64,000 bases of DNA from an uncultured Erythrobacter sp. (GTDB lineage: Bacteria; Pseudomonadota; Alphaproteobacteria; Sphingomonadales; Sphingomonadaceae). Shown piece by piece: positions 45,182 to 54,721 of this stretch. Location: positions 2,018,818 to 2,082,817 of the forward strand of contig CANNBH010000001.1 of assembly GCA_947502815.1 (NCBI GenBank), written 5' to 3'. The notes beneath the pieces were generated by a model that saw nothing but the letters and a program-made list of their open reading frames with translations, was not told the origin of the DNA and did not search any database. Each line of letters starts with the position of its first letter. Position 1 is the first letter of the stretch. Position numbers and translations under genes: made by a program.

Positions 45182-46588
45182 ATGACAACAACGACGCACC
45201 TTATGCGCCAGAAGCGCTTCTTGCCGCTGATGGTGACGCAGTTTTTCAACGCCTTTAACGACAATCTGTACCGATATGCTGTGGTGTTTTTCATCGTATG
45301 GCAAATCTACAATGATGAACGACAAGAAGCTTTGATTAGTGGCTTGGCGTCCGTTCTCTTCATCCTTCCTTTCGTCTTTTTGTCAGCCCTTGCGGGGCAA
45401 CTCGCCGACACACGCGACAAAGCCAAAATCATCCGCATCGTCAAACTGTGCGAGATTGTCTGGGCAAGTCTGGGCGCGCTGGGACTGTATCTGGCGTGGA
45501 AAGGCATCGCGGTTCACACCATCGCGATACCGTTGCTGCTTTTCGTGGTGCTGCTTGCGGCTGTTCAATCGACTTTTTTGGGACCGATCAAATACGCAAT
45601 CCTGCCGCAACACCTTAAAAAGGAAGAGGTGCTTCCGGGTACCGGCTTGGTTGAAGCGGGAACCTATATAGCGATTCTTGCGGGCACGATCTTAGCCGGC
45701 TTCCTGTCAGTAGAGATCGCGCTGGTCTTGATTATCATCACCGCTTTCGGCGGCTATTTCTCAGCGACATTTGTGCCGGACGCCCCGCCGCAAAGCGACT
45801 ATGAAATGCACTATCCGTTGCTGGAGCCCTATGCGCAGAATGTCAAAAACACGCCTCTACGCTGGCTCGGATACCCGGTCGTAGCGGTCGCTGATCAAGT
45901 CGTGATGAGTTGGAAACTTGTCCGCGACACAATGCACAATCGCGAAATCTGGTTTGCCATTGTCGCCATCAGCTTTTTCTGGACCATAGGCGCGGTTTTG
46001 TTCATCATTTTCCCCCCGCTGGCCAAGAATCAACTTCTGGCGAGCAAAGAGGTCGCCAGCCTGTTCCTCGTCATCTTTTCGATCGGAATCGCAATCGGAT
46101 CGGTTTCGATCAACGCATTGCTCAAAGGCAAGGTATCAGCGCGATATGCGCCGCTTTCGGTGGTGGTGATGAGTGCATTCTTGCTTGGATTTTATCTTGT
46201 AGGGAAAGCTTGGACGCCCAATGCCACCGGCGAATTGCTACCCATACAGGCATGGATTTTAGAACCGCTCGCTGTCCCGCTTTCGCTCATGCTTTTGGGG
46301 ATATCGACCGCAGGAGGGATGTTCGTCGTCCCGCTCTACGCTTTTCTCACCACTCGTTGCGAACATAATGCTGCAAGCCGCACGATTGCGGCCAACAACA
46401 TAGTCAATTGCGTTGCGATGGTGATCGGATCAATTTTTGCGATGATCCTATCAAGCGTCGGAATTGCGGTAGTAGACCAAATACTCTTGGCGGCCGCTAT
46501 GTGCGTGATCTCCGCATGGCTCGGTTGGAAACTTTACCGCGCTGAAAGCGAAGCGGCGGAAGCAAAACTGAGCCAACGCGGCGAGTAG
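45182..46588 (+). CDS. MFS transporter, LplT-like lysophospholipid transporter
   Basis: The 468-residue protein has 12 spans and the family opening RFLPLMVTQFFNAFNDNLYRYAVVFF, with FLSALAGQLADTRDKAKIIRIVK and FLGPIKYAILPQHLKKEEVLPGTGLVEAGT, as in LplT and the N-terminal half of Aas-type fusions. LplT flips lysophospholipids across the inner membrane for re-acylation. It is adjacent to pgsA, which agrees with a phospholipid role, but no acyltransferase gene is next to it. Substrate is inferred from the family. Confidence 0.85.
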   Translation: MTTTTHLMRQKRFLPLMVTQFFNAFNDNLYRYAVVFFIVWQIYNDERQEALISGLASVLFILPFVFLSALAGQLADTRDKAKIIRIVKLCEIVWASLGALGLYLAWKGIAVHTIAIPLLLFVVLLAAVQSTFLGPIKYAILPQHLKKEEVLPGTGLVEAGTYIAILAGTILAGFLSVEIALVLIIITAFGGYFSATFVPDAPPQSDYEMHYPLLEPYAQNVKNTPLRWLGYPVVAVADQVVMSWKLVRDTMHNREIWFAIVAISFFWTIGAVLFIIFPPLAKNQLLASKEVASLFLVIFSIGIAIGSVSINALLKGKVSARYAPLSVVVMSAFLLGFYLVGKAWTPNATGELLPIQAWILEPLAVPLSLMLLGISTAGGMFVVPLYAFLTTRCEHNAASRTIAANNIVNCVAMVIGSIFAMILSSVGIAVVDQILLAAAMCVISAWLGWKLYRAESEAAEAKLSQRGE

Positions 46589-46593
46589 CCCGA

Positions 46594-46848
46594 TCACATT
46601 ATAAAGACGAGTACCGCCGCAGTCGTTGCGACATAGGTGCTGGCGAAACCGCGAACGTCATCGACGGTTAACCGCCAGAGGCTTTCGGCTGGAATGTCAT
46701 GCAAGTCTGCGCGCACATGCGGCGGAAGCTGCGAGCGAAACGGGTGGCGCGCGCCCTCATCGGTGAGGACTAAGTTCCGGCGGCGCTTCACAGAAACGGT
46801 GTTCTTGGGCCGCACTACATGTTCGCTGGAAAGTGTCGCATAAGTCAT
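46594..46848 (-). CDS. Small C-terminally membrane-anchored protein
   Basis: The 84-residue protein is not recognised. It is basic in its first half (SVKRRRNLVLTDEGARHPFRSQLPPHVRADL) and ends with one membrane span, FASTYVATTAAVLVFIM. It resembles a tail-anchored protein. The gene converges on the LplT-like gene with a 5-nt gap, which leaves little room for a separate unit, but codon pattern and a clean start argue that it is real. Function unknown. Confidence 0.6.
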   Translation of the reverse strand: MTYATLSSEHVVRPKNTVSVKRRRNLVLTDEGARHPFRSQLPPHVRADLHDIPAESLWRLTVDDVRGFASTYVATTAAVLVFIM

Positions 46849-46980
46849 GCTGTCCGAGTTAACGAATTCTTAACTCTTGCCCAGCCCACCCTATCCCCTG
46901 CCCAAAAAAGGGACAGTAAGTCCGGGTTGTGGTTAATCTCCAGAACTCCTAATCGCGGGAATGTTGGGAGAATTTGAAGC

Positions 46981-48666
46981 GTGACAAAGCCTACTCAAAC
47001 AGCAGCCGAATTGCTGGTCGATTGTCTGGCGAAGCAGGGCACTGACCGGATATACACCGTCCCAGGCGAAAGCTTCCTTGCCGTTCTCGATGCATTGCAT
47101 CTGCGGACCGATATTGAAACGATCACCTGCCGCCAGGAAGGCGGCGCTGCATTTATGGCCTGTGCTGAAGGCGCGATGGGTGCGGCTGACAGCGGCCGTC
47201 CCGGCGTCGCCTTTGTGACGCGCGGGCCCGGCGCGACCAATGCCAGCATTGGTGTTCACGTGGCGCATCAGGATTCGCAGCCGATGATCTTATTCGTTGG
47301 CGACGTCGCAAGACCGATGCGCGACCGCGAAGGGTTTCAGGAAATCAATTTCGAAGCCTTCTTTGGCCCGATCTGCAAATGGGCAGCGCGTATTGATGAT
47401 CCTGCGCGCATTCCGGAATACATCGCGCGCGCCTATTCCGTTGCAATCAGCGGGAGGCCCGGCCCGGTCGTTCTCGCCCTGCCCGAAGATATGTTGTGCG
47501 ACGCAGTCGACAATGTCATCACCGCCCGTCCTATGGTGACTCGTCCAGCGCAAGCAGTTTGCCATGACGCCATGCAGGCTTTGTTTGCACTGATCGCCGA
47601 TGCAGCCAGCCCAGTGGCAATTATCGGGGGCGCAGGCTGGAACGCCAAAGCGCGCATCTATTTTCAGCAGTTTGCAGAGGCAATTGGACTTCCCGTGGCG
47701 ACCGCCTTTCGAAGGCAGGACGCGGTAGACCCAGCATCCCCCGTCTATGCAGGCAATTTAGGTTACGGCCCCAATCCAAAGCTGGTTCAGCGAGTCAAGG
47801 ACGCCGACTTGGTGCTCGCAGTTGGCGCTCGATTGGGAGAGGCGACAACGGATGGCTATGCCTTTCCGACCCTTGATCACCCTGATCAGGTGCTAATCCA
47901 TGTCCATCCCGATCCAGACGAACTTGGCCGCGTCTACCGCGCGGACCTTGCTTTGCCGGCAAGCGTCGATGAGTTTGCCGAGGCTGCTGCTCTTTGGGAA
48001 GACCACAGCGTCATACCCTTCGATGCCGGAAAGCAAGCGCACTGCGAATGGGAAGAATGGGCAACCCACAGCCCTTCAGAGACCGCGCCGGCGCTGGACA
48101 TGGCTGCTTGCGTCACCGCAATGCGCGAAGCGTTGCCCGCGGACACAATTATCTGCAATGGCGCGGGCAATTTCGCCGGTTGGTGGCACAGATATTGGAA
48201 CTATGCAGGCTATCCAAGCCAGCTCGCCCCGACAGCCGGTGCCATGGGGTACGGCGTGCCGGCGGGCGTTGCGGCGGCTCTGCGTCATCCCAAACGCACG
48301 GTTGTAACCGTTGCAGGAGACGGTGATTTCCTGATGAACGGCCAAGAGCTAGCCACCGCTGTTCAGCACGGTGCTAATTTGCTGGTTCTGGTGGTCGACA
48401 ATGGAGCATACGGCACAATCCGGATGCATCAGGAAAGGGAGTATCCGGGCCGCGTATCAGGAACGCACCTAGCCAATCCCGATTTCGCAGCATTGGGCGC
48501 TGCATTTGGCGGTTGGAGCGCGACCGCGACCACGACCTCCGAATTCACTCAAGCCTTGGCTGAAGCACAAACCCGATCCGGTCTGCGCCTAATCCACATG
48601 AAGATCGATGTGGAGCAACTGGCCGCGAGCGGTGCCACAATAAGCGGTCTGCGAGCGAAAGCCTAA
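46981..48666 (+). CDS. Thiamine-diphosphate-dependent enzyme, acetolactate-synthase-like
   Basis: The 561-residue protein starts with GTG and has the three domains of ThDP carboligases/decarboxylases. The catalytic Glu is in TCRQEGGAAFMACAEG (about residue 52). The C-terminal ThDP-Mg motif is GDGDFLMNGQELATAVQHG with VDNGAYGTIRMHQ. It aligns with acetolactate synthase large subunits and benzoylformate-decarboxylase-like paralogs. No regulatory subunit gene follows, so a role in branched-chain amino-acid synthesis is not proven; it may be a catabolic paralog. The gene stands alone. Confidence 0.82.
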   Translation: MTKPTQTAAELLVDCLAKQGTDRIYTVPGESFLAVLDALHLRTDIETITCRQEGGAAFMACAEGAMGAADSGRPGVAFVTRGPGATNASIGVHVAHQDSQPMILFVGDVARPMRDREGFQEINFEAFFGPICKWAARIDDPARIPEYIARAYSVAISGRPGPVVLALPEDMLCDAVDNVITARPMVTRPAQAVCHDAMQALFALIADAASPVAIIGGAGWNAKARIYFQQFAEAIGLPVATAFRRQDAVDPASPVYAGNLGYGPNPKLVQRVKDADLVLAVGARLGEATTDGYAFPTLDHPDQVLIHVHPDPDELGRVYRADLALPASVDEFAEAAALWEDHSVIPFDAGKQAHCEWEEWATHSPSETAPALDMAACVTAMREALPADTIICNGAGNFAGWWHRYWNYAGYPSQLAPTAGAMGYGVPAGVAAALRHPKRTVVTVAGDGDFLMNGQELATAVQHGANLLVLVVDNGAYGTIRMHQEREYPGRVSGTHLANPDFAALGAAFGGWSATATTTSEFTQALAEAQTRSGLRLIHMKIDVEQLAASGATISGLRAKA

Positions 48667-48681
48667 CGCCCTTTAGTCTCG

Positions 48682-49104
48682 TTAGCCCTCAGCCATTTCG
48701 CAGATGACATCCCATTCATCGGGCTTGATCTTAGCGACCGAAAGGCGCGACAGACGGACCAATTCGCACTCAGTAAGACGGGGGTCAGCCTTGATTTGTT
48801 TGAGCGTGACTGGATTTTCAAATTTGCGTTTCGGTTTGACCTTAACCGCCGCCCATTTGCCGGTTTCATCGGTCGGATCAAGAATGCCGTCGACTGACAC
48901 GACGCAAATTCCAACAATTTCCAGCCCCTCTCGCGAGTGGTAGAAAAAACACTCATCACCCACGGCCATTGCCCTCAAATTGAGCTTTGCGGAATGGTTG
49001 CGAACGCCGTCCCACGTTCCTTCGACTTCCTCAACCAAATCATCCCAACTGTATTTGAACGGCTCAGATTTAACCAACCAGTAATTGGGCCGAGGATTGG
49101 TCAC
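48682..49104 (-). CDS. EVE domain protein
   Basis: The 140-residue protein is a complete EVE domain: NYWLVKSEPFKYSWDDLV, TWDGVRNHSAKLNLRAM, GDECFFYHSREGLEIVGI and WAAVKVKPKRKFENPVTL. EVE is a PUA-like fold that binds modified bases in RNA or DNA. It converges on the ThDP gene, 15 nt apart. No restriction or defence gene is adjacent, so a housekeeping RNA-related role is more likely than a role in modified-DNA defence. Confidence 0.93.
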   Translation of the reverse strand: MTNPRPNYWLVKSEPFKYSWDDLVEEVEGTWDGVRNHSAKLNLRAMAVGDECFFYHSREGLEIVGICVVSVDGILDPTDETGKWAAVKVKPKRKFENPVTLKQIKADPRLTECELVRLSRLSVAKIKPDEWDVICEMAEG

Positions 49105-49301
49105 GTGGGGATCTCCTTAAAGTGACGGAAATTTTCGATCGAATACGATGACCTTAGAGCGCACACTCGCGCTCTGCCACCCTCATAAACACCTCATTCC
49201 CCAAGCAATTAACGCAATATTTAGCGGGAAATTGCATAGGTTGCTCAATCATCGACGCATTGGACTGAAGTGCATAACGTTCGAGTTGGGGAACGCAAAA
49301 A

Positions 49302-50969
49302 GTGGCAGACGCAGAAGTAAACAAACAGTTGGGAAATGCAGATCGCGACCTTGTGGCTCTCGGTATTGCAACGGCTGCGATCATCTTGTTTGTCGCAACC
49401 GGCAGCTCTGTTGTACCCAAAGCCATCGATGCAGTGTTTTCTGACGGCCACGCGCCCGACCATCTTTTGATCAACGCGTTGCTGCTGAACGTCGTTCTAA
49501 TAATCTTCGGATGGCGCCGTTATCGCGAACTGCAAGCTGAGATAAGCGAACGCCGACGGGCCGAAGGTTTGGCGCGCGAATTAGCGGAGATCGATCCGCT
49601 AACCAGTTGCCTCAACCGGCGCAGCATGAAGAGCGCGACAGAGGCCCTGTGCGAGGATGCGAGCATCCGCGGAAGGGCTGTTGCATATTGCATGATCGAT
49701 CTCGATAATTTCAAACAGATCAATGATATGCATGGCCATTCGGTCGGCGATGCGGTGTTGGTAGAACTGGCAAAACGGATTGAAGCACAATTGCCAAAGG
49801 ACGCAAGCCTCGCGCGGTTGGGCGGGGATGAATTCGCCTTTATTACTTCCTATGAAGCGGGAAATCGCGATCGTGTTGATGACCTTGTTGTCCGCCTGTT
49901 TGAACAGATCGCATTGCCGTTTGAACAGGAAGAGGTGACAATCGATACAACCATCTCAATCGGCGTCGCGACAGATCATGATGGCACGGAGTTTCACTCT
50001 GAACTTGCAGCTCCGAACTCTCTAATGCAGCGCGCTGATATCGCGATGTACACAGCCAAAAAACAAGGCAAGAACCGCTATTTCTGGTTTGAGCCAACGA
50101 TGGAAAACGAACTGCGGTTCCGCAATGAGTTGGAGGCCGGCATCCGACGCGGGATAACCGCAGGCGAATTCGTGCCGTATTATGAACAACAGGTCGATCT
50201 GGAATCGGGCGAATTGGTTGGATTTGAAATGTTGGCGCGCTGGCGCTCCGATCAAATGGGTATTGTTAGCCCCGAAATTTTCATCCCCATCGCTGAAGAA
50301 ATCGGACTGATCACGCAATTGTCTGATCAATTGATGGATCAGGCGTTGGTTGACGCGAGCGCATGGGATGAATCACTAACGCTTTCAATCAACATTTCCC
50401 CGATCCAGCTTCGGGATCCATGGTTTGCACAAAAACTCCTCAAACTGTTGGTAACGCACAATTTCCCTGCTCAGCGTTTGGAAGTCGAAATCACCGAAAG
50501 CTGCCTGCACGAAAACATTGGCATGGTGCGATCGATCATCACCAGTCTCCGCAACCAAGGGGTCAGCATCAGCCTTGATGATTTTGGCACCGGCTATTCC
50601 TCACTCGAACAATTGCGGACATTGCCTTTTGACCGGCTAAAAATTGATCGCAGCTTTGTTAGTGAACTCAAAGAACCGTCAGGCACCTCAAAAATCGTCG
50701 ATGCCATCGTTTCGCTGGGACGCGGCCTAAACCTTCCAATTACGGCTGAAGGGATCGAAGACGAAGCGATCCTAAAGGCGTTAAAGGCGATGGGTAAGCT
50801 GAAAGGCCAAGGTTACCTCTACGGACAACCTGAAAGCGGTGAACAAGTCCGCGAAAGGCTGGCTTTGGCAGGCAAGTTGATGACCAATAGCGCCAATGCG
50901 ACAAACAATATCCAAGATCCCAATACGGTTGAGATTGAAGCGATGCTGGCCAAAACCGTCAACCTGTAA
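49302..50969 (+). CDS. Membrane GGDEF-EAL cyclic-di-GMP protein
   Basis: The 555-residue protein starts with GTG (GGGGA ribosome site upstream) and has two N-terminal membrane spans (ATAAIILFVATGSSVV and LINALLLNVVLIIFGW). The GGDEF domain (about 100-265) keeps the active-site RLGGDEFAFI and the substrate site DNFKQINDMHGHSVGDAVL. The EAL domain (about 280-530) has EML in place of EAL (LVGFEMLARWR) but keeps the metal and catalytic residues ESCLHEN, DDFGTGYSSLEQL and LKIDRSFV. It may make and break cyclic-di-GMP. The change of A to M in the EAL box is common and need not disrupt activity. Confidence 0.92.
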   Translation: MADAEVNKQLGNADRDLVALGIATAAIILFVATGSSVVPKAIDAVFSDGHAPDHLLINALLLNVVLIIFGWRRYRELQAEISERRRAEGLARELAEIDPLTSCLNRRSMKSATEALCEDASIRGRAVAYCMIDLDNFKQINDMHGHSVGDAVLVELAKRIEAQLPKDASLARLGGDEFAFITSYEAGNRDRVDDLVVRLFEQIALPFEQEEVTIDTTISIGVATDHDGTEFHSELAAPNSLMQRADIAMYTAKKQGKNRYFWFEPTMENELRFRNELEAGIRRGITAGEFVPYYEQQVDLESGELVGFEMLARWRSDQMGIVSPEIFIPIAEEIGLITQLSDQLMDQALVDASAWDESLTLSINISPIQLRDPWFAQKLLKLLVTHNFPAQRLEVEITESCLHENIGMVRSIITSLRNQGVSISLDDFGTGYSSLEQLRTLPFDRLKIDRSFVSELKEPSGTSKIVDAIVSLGRGLNLPITAEGIEDEAILKALKAMGKLKGQGYLYGQPESGEQVRERLALAGKLMTNSANATNNIQDPNTVEIEAMLAKTVNL

Positions 50970-51040
50970 GGCCTCGCGAGCCATAGCTTCGCCACTCACA
51001 AGACTGGACGTAAGGCTTGCGCGTGCATAAATGCGTGCCC

Positions 51041-51862
51041 ATGCGCGTTCCCTTCACAAAAATGCATGGTCTCGGCAATGATTTCGTCGTGCTTGATGCG
51101 CGTGAAACCGCCCTTCCTTCGATGAATCGAGAACGCGCGCGGGCCCTTTCCAATCGGCGCGAAGGGATAGGGTGCGACCAATTGATATTGCTCGAGCCCA
51201 GCGCTTCTTATGAATTCAAAATGCGTATCTTCAACTCTGATGGCGGAGAGGTTGAGGCTTGCGGCAATGCCTCGCGCGCGGTTGCTCTCTTGCACGGCGA
51301 AAAGGTGCAGATTGAAACGGCAGGCGGACCGATCACGCTTGAACCGGCAGACGGCGGTGCAAGTGTTGATATGGGCGCGCCCAGGTTTGAATGGGATGCA
51401 ATACCGCTGGGGTTCGCCATGGACACTTCGAACATGCCGGTCAGTTGGCCGTATGACACCGGCGTCCTTGAATCCCCAATTGCCGTCAATGTCGGCAACC
51501 CCCACGTGGTTTTCTTTGTGCCCGAAACCAACGCAGTCGACCTAGCGAAAGTTGGCCCGGTGATTGAAACCGATCCGCTGTTTCCTCAGGGAGTCAATGT
51601 CAATGTGGCGGCCGTGATTGGACAGGATCATTTGCGCCTGAATGTCTGGGAACGCGGAGCTGGCCTTACGCGGGCGTGCGGCACGGGTGCCTGCGCCACC
51701 GTAGTCGCGGCGATGCAGCGCCGTTTAACCGGGCGCAAAGCAACCGTGACCTTACCGGGGGGAGACCTGGTGATTGAATGGCGCGAGGACAATTCCATCC
51801 TGATGACGGGCCCCGCGGCAGAATCCTATCGCGGAACGTTTGAATGGGATGATTTTGCGTGA
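51041..51862 (+). CDS. dapF: Diaminopimelate epimerase
   Basis: The 273-residue enzyme interconverts LL- and meso-diaminopimelate for lysine and peptidoglycan synthesis. It begins MRVPFTKMHGLGNDFVVLD as homologs do, and its two catalytic cysteines are in EACGNASRAVA (about residue 75) and TRACGTGACATVVA (about residue 215). Longer in-frame starts exist (GTG at 51023 with an AAGG site), so the N-terminus is not certain. Its last 4 nt overlap the GTG of mtaB. Confidence 0.95.
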   Translation: MRVPFTKMHGLGNDFVVLDARETALPSMNRERARALSNRREGIGCDQLILLEPSASYEFKMRIFNSDGGEVEACGNASRAVALLHGEKVQIETAGGPITLEPADGGASVDMGAPRFEWDAIPLGFAMDTSNMPVSWPYDTGVLESPIAVNVGNPHVVFFVPETNAVDLAKVGPVIETDPLFPQGVNVNVAAVIGQDHLRLNVWERGAGLTRACGTGACATVVAAMQRRLTGRKATVTLPGGDLVIEWREDNSILMTGPAAESYRGTFEWDDFA

Positions 51863-53049
51863 CCAGTCCCATTACAATCGAACCCGAAGTCATTTCACTG
51901 GGCTGCCGCCTAAATATCGCAGAAAGCGAGCGGATGAAGGCGATGTTGGCTGATGCGGGCGACGTTGTGGTGGTAAATTCATGCGCAGTCACATCCGAAG
52001 CCGTGCGCCAAACCCGCCAAGCCATCCGCAAGGCGCGCCGATCACGCCCCGATGCACGCCTGATCGTGACAGGATGCGCCGCTGATATTGAGCGCGACCA
52101 GATCGCGGAAATGCCTGAAGTCGACGGCCTGATCGCCAATGAGGCTAAACTTGATCCGCGCAGCTGGAACGTTCCTTTGCCAGAGGCACCGCCGCCGCCG
52201 ACCCGCACACGCGCATTTATTGCCGTTCAAAATGGCTGCGATCATGCCTGCACCTTTTGCGTGATCCCACAAGGGCGCGGCGTCAGCCGCTCTATGACAA
52301 TAGCGGAGGTGGTGCGCGAAGTTGGTCATCATGCCGCATTGGGCGCGCGGGAGATCGTTTTGACCGGCGTTGATGTTACGAGTTGGGGCCATGATCTTCC
52401 AGACACGCCCCCACTTGGTGCGCTGGTGGCAGAAGTGCTGAACGCCTATCCCGATTTGGATAGACTACGTATGTCATCGCTCGATGGAATTGAAATCGAC
52501 CCGTCTCTGTTTGAATTGTTTGCAAGTGAGCCTCGGTTGATGCCGCATCTGCATCTCTCGCTTCAGCACGGACACGATTTGATCCTCAAACGAATGAAAA
52601 GGCGGCACAGCCGAGCCGACGCCGTTCAGTTGGTCAACGCCCTCAAGGATCGCCGACCAGACCTCGCCATCGGTGCTGACCTGATCGCTGGATTTCCAAC
52701 TGAAACCGATGAACACCACGCGGCCAACCTTTCCATCATCGAAGAGTTGGACATCGTTCATGGCCACATTTTCCCCTATTCCCCCCGTCCCGGCACGCCT
52801 GCTGCGCGAATGCCGCAGGTGGATCGCACCATCGTAAAGGCACGCGCCGCTGAGTTGCGCGCTGCCGTCGCGGCACGGCGCGCAAACTGGCTGAGCAACC
52901 TTGTGGGTGAAACACTTCCTATCCTCGCCGAACGCGATGGCACAGGCTATGCGCCCAACTATGCGCGCGTCCGTTTACCCGTTGGAGCACCGGCGGGCTC
53001 GATAATCGAGATCGCTGTGGAAGCGGTTGAAGAGGGTTTCTTACGATGA
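51859..53049 (+). CDS. mtaB: tRNA t6A37 methylthiotransferase MtaB
   Basis: The 396-residue radical-SAM enzyme adds a methylthio group to t6A37 of ANN-decoding tRNAs. The N-terminal UPF0004 domain carries cluster cysteines in VVNSCAVTSEAVRQT and VTGCAADIE, and the radical-SAM cluster is NGCDHACTFCVIPQGRG at about residue 130. The last part has a TRAM-like segment. Its GTG overlaps dapF and its stop overlaps ftsY, each by 4 nt. Confidence 0.94.
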   Translation: MTSPITIEPEVISLGCRLNIAESERMKAMLADAGDVVVVNSCAVTSEAVRQTRQAIRKARRSRPDARLIVTGCAADIERDQIAEMPEVDGLIANEAKLDPRSWNVPLPEAPPPPTRTRAFIAVQNGCDHACTFCVIPQGRGVSRSMTIAEVVREVGHHAALGAREIVLTGVDVTSWGHDLPDTPPLGALVAEVLNAYPDLDRLRMSSLDGIEIDPSLFELFASEPRLMPHLHLSLQHGHDLILKRMKRRHSRADAVQLVNALKDRRPDLAIGADLIAGFPTETDEHHAANLSIIEELDIVHGHIFPYSPRPGTPAARMPQVDRTIVKARAAELRAAVAARRANWLSNLVGETLPILAERDGTGYAPNYARVRLPVGAPAGSIIEIAVEAVEEGFLR

Positions 53050-53972
53050 GTTCGAATGAGAGTGGCAGCTGGAGCGACCGCGTCCTTGGTGGCTTTCGCA
53101 AAACCTCCGAACGTTTGGGCAGCAACCTCACAGGTGTCGCGACGCGGCTCGACGATGCCACGCTCGACGATATCGAAGATGCTCTGATCATCTCTGATCT
53201 CGGTCCTGCTGCTGCGGGCCGGATCCGCGCGCGGCTGTCAGACAAAAGCTTCGGCCTTGAGATCACTCAGGCGGAATTGAAAGAAGCCGTCGCAGAGGAA
53301 ATCGCAGAAATCCTGCGGCCCGTGGCCAAACCGCTCGAAATTACTGCTTTTCCCCGCCCCCAGGTCATATTGGTAATCGGCGTCAACGGATCGGGCAAGA
53401 CGACCACAATCGCGAAATTGGCGCATCTTTTCACCGAAGATGACTACGGCGTGTTGCTCGCGGCGGGCGATACATTTCGTGCAGCCGCCATCGGCCAACT
53501 TGCAACGTGGGCAGAGCGTGCGGGTGTAGACATCGTGCGCGGACCAGAGGGCGGCGATCCGGCATCCATAGTGTTCGATGCAGTGAAACAGGCAACCGAT
53601 ACAGGGATAGACGCATTGGTCGTCGACACCGCCGGGCGATTGCAGAACAAAGCTGAGTTGATGGAAGAACTGGCGAAAATTCGCCGGGTCCTTGGCAAAT
53701 TGAACGAAGAGGCTCCGCATGATGTCGTGCTGGTCCTTGATGCGACGAACGGTCAAAACGCGCTGGCGCAAATCGACGTGTTCAAAGAAGTCGCCGGCGT
53801 GACCGGCCTGATTATGACAAAGCTGGATGGGACGGCACGTGGCGGCGTCTTGGTCGCAGCGGCTGAACAATATGGCCTACCAATCCATGCAATCGGCGTG
53901 GGCGAGAAAATGGAAGATTTGCGTCCTTTCGACCCTGATTTGGTCGCACGCGTGATTGCTGGAGTAGCCTGA
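53046..53972 (+). CDS. ftsY: Signal recognition particle receptor FtsY
   Basis: The 308-residue SRP GTPase brings ribosome-nascent-chain complexes to the membrane. It has the N domain (about 15-90), then G motifs GVNGSGKTTTIAKLAHLF (G1), AGDTFRAAA, VDTAGRLQNKAELMEEL (G3) and TKLDGTARGG (G4), ending with GVGEKMEDLRPFDPD. The acidic A domain is nearly absent, a common alphaproteobacterial form. Its ATG overlaps mtaB by 4 nt and its stop overlaps yciB by 1 nt. Confidence 0.97.
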   Translation: MSSNESGSWSDRVLGGFRKTSERLGSNLTGVATRLDDATLDDIEDALIISDLGPAAAGRIRARLSDKSFGLEITQAELKEAVAEEIAEILRPVAKPLEITAFPRPQVILVIGVNGSGKTTTIAKLAHLFTEDDYGVLLAAGDTFRAAAIGQLATWAERAGVDIVRGPEGGDPASIVFDAVKQATDTGIDALVVDTAGRLQNKAELMEELAKIRRVLGKLNEEAPHDVVLVLDATNGQNALAQIDVFKEVAGVTGLIMTKLDGTARGGVLVAAAEQYGLPIHAIGVGEKMEDLRPFDPDLVARVIAGVA

Positions 53973-54646
53973 TGCCTGAACAGAATGACGCAACCAGTCC
54001 TGAAAAATCGGAAGCTAAGAAAGCGGGCTCAAGCTGGCTAAGCGTAGCGGTCGATTACGGGCCGTTGCTGGTGTTCCTTGGTGTCTATCGTTTTTACGCG
54101 CCTGATGAACCCAACGCCGCAGGCGAAATCGCCGCGATCATTCGCGGAACCGGGGCATTCATGGTCGCAGCTATCGCGGCATTGGTGATTTCGAAATGGC
54201 GGCTAGGCAAAGTGTCGCCGATGCTGTGGTTCTCAACCGCGTTGATCGTGGGCTTTGGCGCGCTGACAATCTTCTTTGGAGAGCCGCGCTTTGTGCAGCT
54301 TAAACCGACCATCATCTATTCCGGCTTCGGCGTGGCGCTGCTCATCGGTTTCTTCATGGGCCGGGCATTGCTCAAAATCCTGCTGGAGGCCGCATTTGAA
54401 GGGCTCAATGACGCAGGTTGGCTTAAGCTTTCGCGCAATTGGGGGATCTTTTTCTTGATACTCGCAGGCCTGAACGAAGTGCTGGTGGCGCAGATGGATT
54501 TCGAAGGCTGGCTCTGGGCAAAGCTCTGGGTGTTTCTGCCGCTGACGTTCCTGTTCACCTTTGCCAATATACCGATGCTGCTCAAACATGGTCTGGATAT
54601 TGGTCAGGGTGACGAGGAAGACGCAGCGGACAAGGCAGCTGATTGA
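53972..54646 (+). CDS. yciB: YciB/IspZ inner-membrane protein
   Basis: The 224-residue protein has about five membrane spans and matches the YciB (IspZ, septation protein A) family: VDYGPLLVFLGVYRFYAP, GFGVALLIGFFMGRALLKILLEAAF, LSRNWGIFFLILAGLNEVL. It affects cell-envelope and septum assembly in other bacteria, mechanism unclear. It is last in the dapF-mtaB-ftsY-yciB string, overlapping ftsY by 1 nt (TGATG). Confidence 0.93.
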   Translation: MPEQNDATSPEKSEAKKAGSSWLSVAVDYGPLLVFLGVYRFYAPDEPNAAGEIAAIIRGTGAFMVAAIAALVISKWRLGKVSPMLWFSTALIVGFGALTIFFGEPRFVQLKPTIIYSGFGVALLIGFFMGRALLKILLEAAFEGLNDAGWLKLSRNWGIFFLILAGLNEVLVAQMDFEGWLWAKLWVFLPLTFLFTFANIPMLLKHGLDIGQGDEEDAADKAAD

Positions 54647-54721
54647 GCGGCATTACCGTCGAGTGTTGGGGCGAACGCGGACATTGACTTTATCAGCTAC
54701 GACAACAGTTTAAGCAGGCAC

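Noticed and set aside
48682..49104. EVE protein as part of a modified-DNA defence system
   Set aside because: No restriction endonuclease, helicase or other defence gene is adjacent; the domain stands alone.
52938..52952. Sigma-54-like TGGCAC...TATGC inside mtaB
   Set aside because: Spacing is right but it lies in coding sequence, 94 nt before ftsY in an overlapping gene string, with no activator half-site nearby.
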